Source: an uncultured Arenimonas sp.
GTDB taxonomy: Bacteria > Pseudomonadota > Gammaproteobacteria > Xanthomonadales > Xanthomonadaceae
Direction: 5' to 3'
NCBI GenBank assembly: GCA_946480565.1
Contig: CAMLKR010000143.1
Span: 1-6,026, forward strand
DNA: 6,026 nt
Shown here: piece by piece, positions 4,922-6,026 of the stretch
How positions within the stretch are numbered: the stretch's first letter is position 1
Layout: the number at the start of each line of letters is the position of its first letter
Translations under genes and position numbers: made by a program
The notes under the pieces: generated by a model
Database searches by the model: none
The model's input: the letters and a program-made list of their open reading frames with translations, nothing else
Told to the model about the DNA's origin: nothing

Positions 4922-6026
4922 ATGCGCGGCTGGCGCACGCTTTCGCTGCAGGCAAGGCAGCTGCTGGCGGCCAGCCTCGCGCTGGTCGCCTTCCTTGGCT
5001 TCACCGGCTACGCGCTGGACCGCGCCTTCGTCGAGACCGCGCAGAACGCCCTGCGCGAACGCCTGGCCGACCTGGCCAACGGCTATCTTTCCGGCTCCGA
5101 ACTCGACCGCGGCCGCGCGTTCATCTCGCCGGAAACGCCGCCCGACATGCGCTTCATGATCCCGGGCAGCGGCCTGTACGCCAGCGTGCGCGGCGAGGGC
5201 CTGCGCTGGGAGTCGGCCTCCTCGCTGGGCCGTTCGCTGCCGCCGGTGGCCTTCCTTTCGCCGGGCGAGCGCCGCTTCGACGGTCCGCTGCGCATCATCG
5301 ACGCGCGCGGCATGGAGAACAGCGTCTACGCCTATTCGATCGGCGTCATCTGGGAATCGGCCGGCGACTTCCGGCTCACCTTCAGCGTCTACGAGGACGC
5401 GGCCCAGATCCAGGACCAGGTGAACATCTTCCGGCGCGCGCTCTGGGGCTACCTGGGCCTGGCGGCGGCGCTGCTGGTGCTGGTGCAGATGCTGGTGCTG
5501 CGCTGGAGCCTGCTGCCCCTGCGCAACGTCGAGCGCGAACTGGCGCGCGTGCGCCAGGGCCAGAGCCAGCGCCTGTCGGGCTGGCACCCGCGCGAGCTGG
5601 AGTCGGTGACCGACAGCATCAACAGCCTGATCGAGAGCGAACGCAGCCACCTCGAGCGCAGCCGCAACACGCTGTCGGACCTGGCCCACAGCCTGAAGAC
5701 GCCGCTGGCCGTGCTGCGGTCGCGCCTGGACGCCGACGCCAGCCACGAGCAGCTGCGCGCCGAGGTCGGCGCCCAGGTCCAGCGCATGAACGAGATCGTG
5801 TCCTACCAGCTCTCGCGCGCCGCCCGCAGCGGCCACGCCCTGTTCGCCGCACCGATCGAGATCGAGCCGCGCGCCGAGGAGATCGTCGCCGGCCTGGAGA
5901 AGGTCTATGCCGGCAAGGGCGTGCTCTGCGAATTCGAGATCGACGCCGCCGCGCGTTTCCACGGCGAACTCGGCGACCTGCAGGAGCTGCTGGGCAACCT
6001 GCTGGAGAACGCCTTCAAGTGGGCCG
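4922..6026 (+). CDS. phoQ: PhoQ-type sensor histidine kinase (3' truncated by window end)
   Basis: The frame runs from the ATG at 4922 to the window edge without a stop, giving 368 residues; the end of the ATPase domain is missing. A basic N-terminus is followed by membrane segment 1 (about 14-32), a periplasmic domain of about 140 residues, and membrane segment 2 (about 174-195, LWGYLGLAAALLVLVQMLVL). A HAMP-like linker follows (RWSLLPLRNVERELARVRQG). The dimerisation and phosphoacceptor helix contains DLAHSLKTPLAVLR, with His256 as phosphorylation site; HSLKTPLAVL is the PhoQ signature. The start of the ATP-binding N-box is GNLLENAFKW (358-367). The periplasmic domain is the right size for PhoQ, but the EDDDDAE cluster of the enterobacterial Mg2+ sensor is not seen; the corresponding part reads DARGMENSVYAYS. 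The start has no clear ribosome-binding site and lies six bases after the phoP stop, so translation probably depends on phoP. Confidence 0.93.
   Translation, partial: MRGWRTLSLQARQLLAASLALVAFLGFTGYALDRAFVETAQNALRERLADLANGYLSGSELDRGRAFISPETPPDMRFMIPGSGLYASVRGEGLRWESASSLGRSLPPVAFLSPGERRFDGPLRIIDARGMENSVYAYSIGVIWESAGDFRLTFSVYEDAAQIQDQVNIFRRALWGYLGLAAALLVLVQMLVLRWSLLPLRNVERELARVRQGQSQRLSGWHPRELESVTDSINSLIESERSHLERSRNTLSDLAHSLKTPLAVLRSRLDADASHEQLRAEVGAQVQRMNEIVSYQLSRAARSGHALFAAPIEIEPRAEEIVAGLEKVYAGKGVLCEFEIDAAARFHGELGDLQELLGNLLENAFKWA

Noticed and set aside
3983..5962. A 659-codon open frame on the - strand across phoP and phoQ
   Set aside because: It lies antisense to two genes with intact, highly conserved motifs. 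Its translation is biased to A, R, V, Q, L, G and D with no recognisable domain. Long antisense frames are expected opposite GC-rich genes with G/C at third positions.

Overview
The window is very GC-rich (mostly G or C at third codon positions) and all recognisable genes lie on the + strand. Gene content, domain sequences and intergenic style (GC-rich hairpins, few good Shine-Dalgarno sites) suggest a gammaproteobacterium of the Xanthomonadaceae/Lysobacteraceae (Lysobacter, Luteimonas, Xanthomonas relatives). This placement is inferred from protein resemblance, not from a marker gene.

Layout. (1) 1-431: the 3' part of a conserved hypothetical protein with a Gly/Lys/Arg/Gln-rich low-complexity tail, followed at 456-487 by a strong GC hairpin that looks like its intrinsic terminator. 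(2) 544-3667: three genes joined by two ATGA stop/start overlaps. They are a SAM-dependent methyltransferase with an extra C-terminal domain, the tRNA-dihydrouridine synthase DusA, and an arginine-deiminase/dimethylargininase-type amidinohydrolase. (3) 3668-3800: a 133-bp intergenic region with an 11-bp-spaced direct repeat (GGGTTCA / GGATTCA) that resembles a PhoP box. (4) 3801-6026: a small exported PepSY-like protein, then a PhoP-type response regulator and a PhoQ-type sensor kinase cut by the window end.

How the genes work together. The second half reads as a regulatory operon. An exported PepSY-like protein is followed after 44 nt by phoP and after a further 6 nt by phoQ. PhoQ would sense periplasmic conditions, autophosphorylate on His256 and pass phosphate to Asp51 of PhoP, which would bind direct-repeat boxes, possibly including the one upstream of this operon. 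The three-gene cluster before it appears translationally coupled, but no shared pathway is evident for its products.

Nothing here is clearly a new defence, mobile or RNA-based system. I see no tRNA or rRNA gene, insertion sequence or CRISPR array. The points most worth checking are the PepSY-PhoP-PhoQ arrangement with its candidate PhoP box, the lack of the enterobacterial acidic cluster in this PhoQ sensor domain, the accessory domain on the methyltransferase, and the disordered tail of the first gene.
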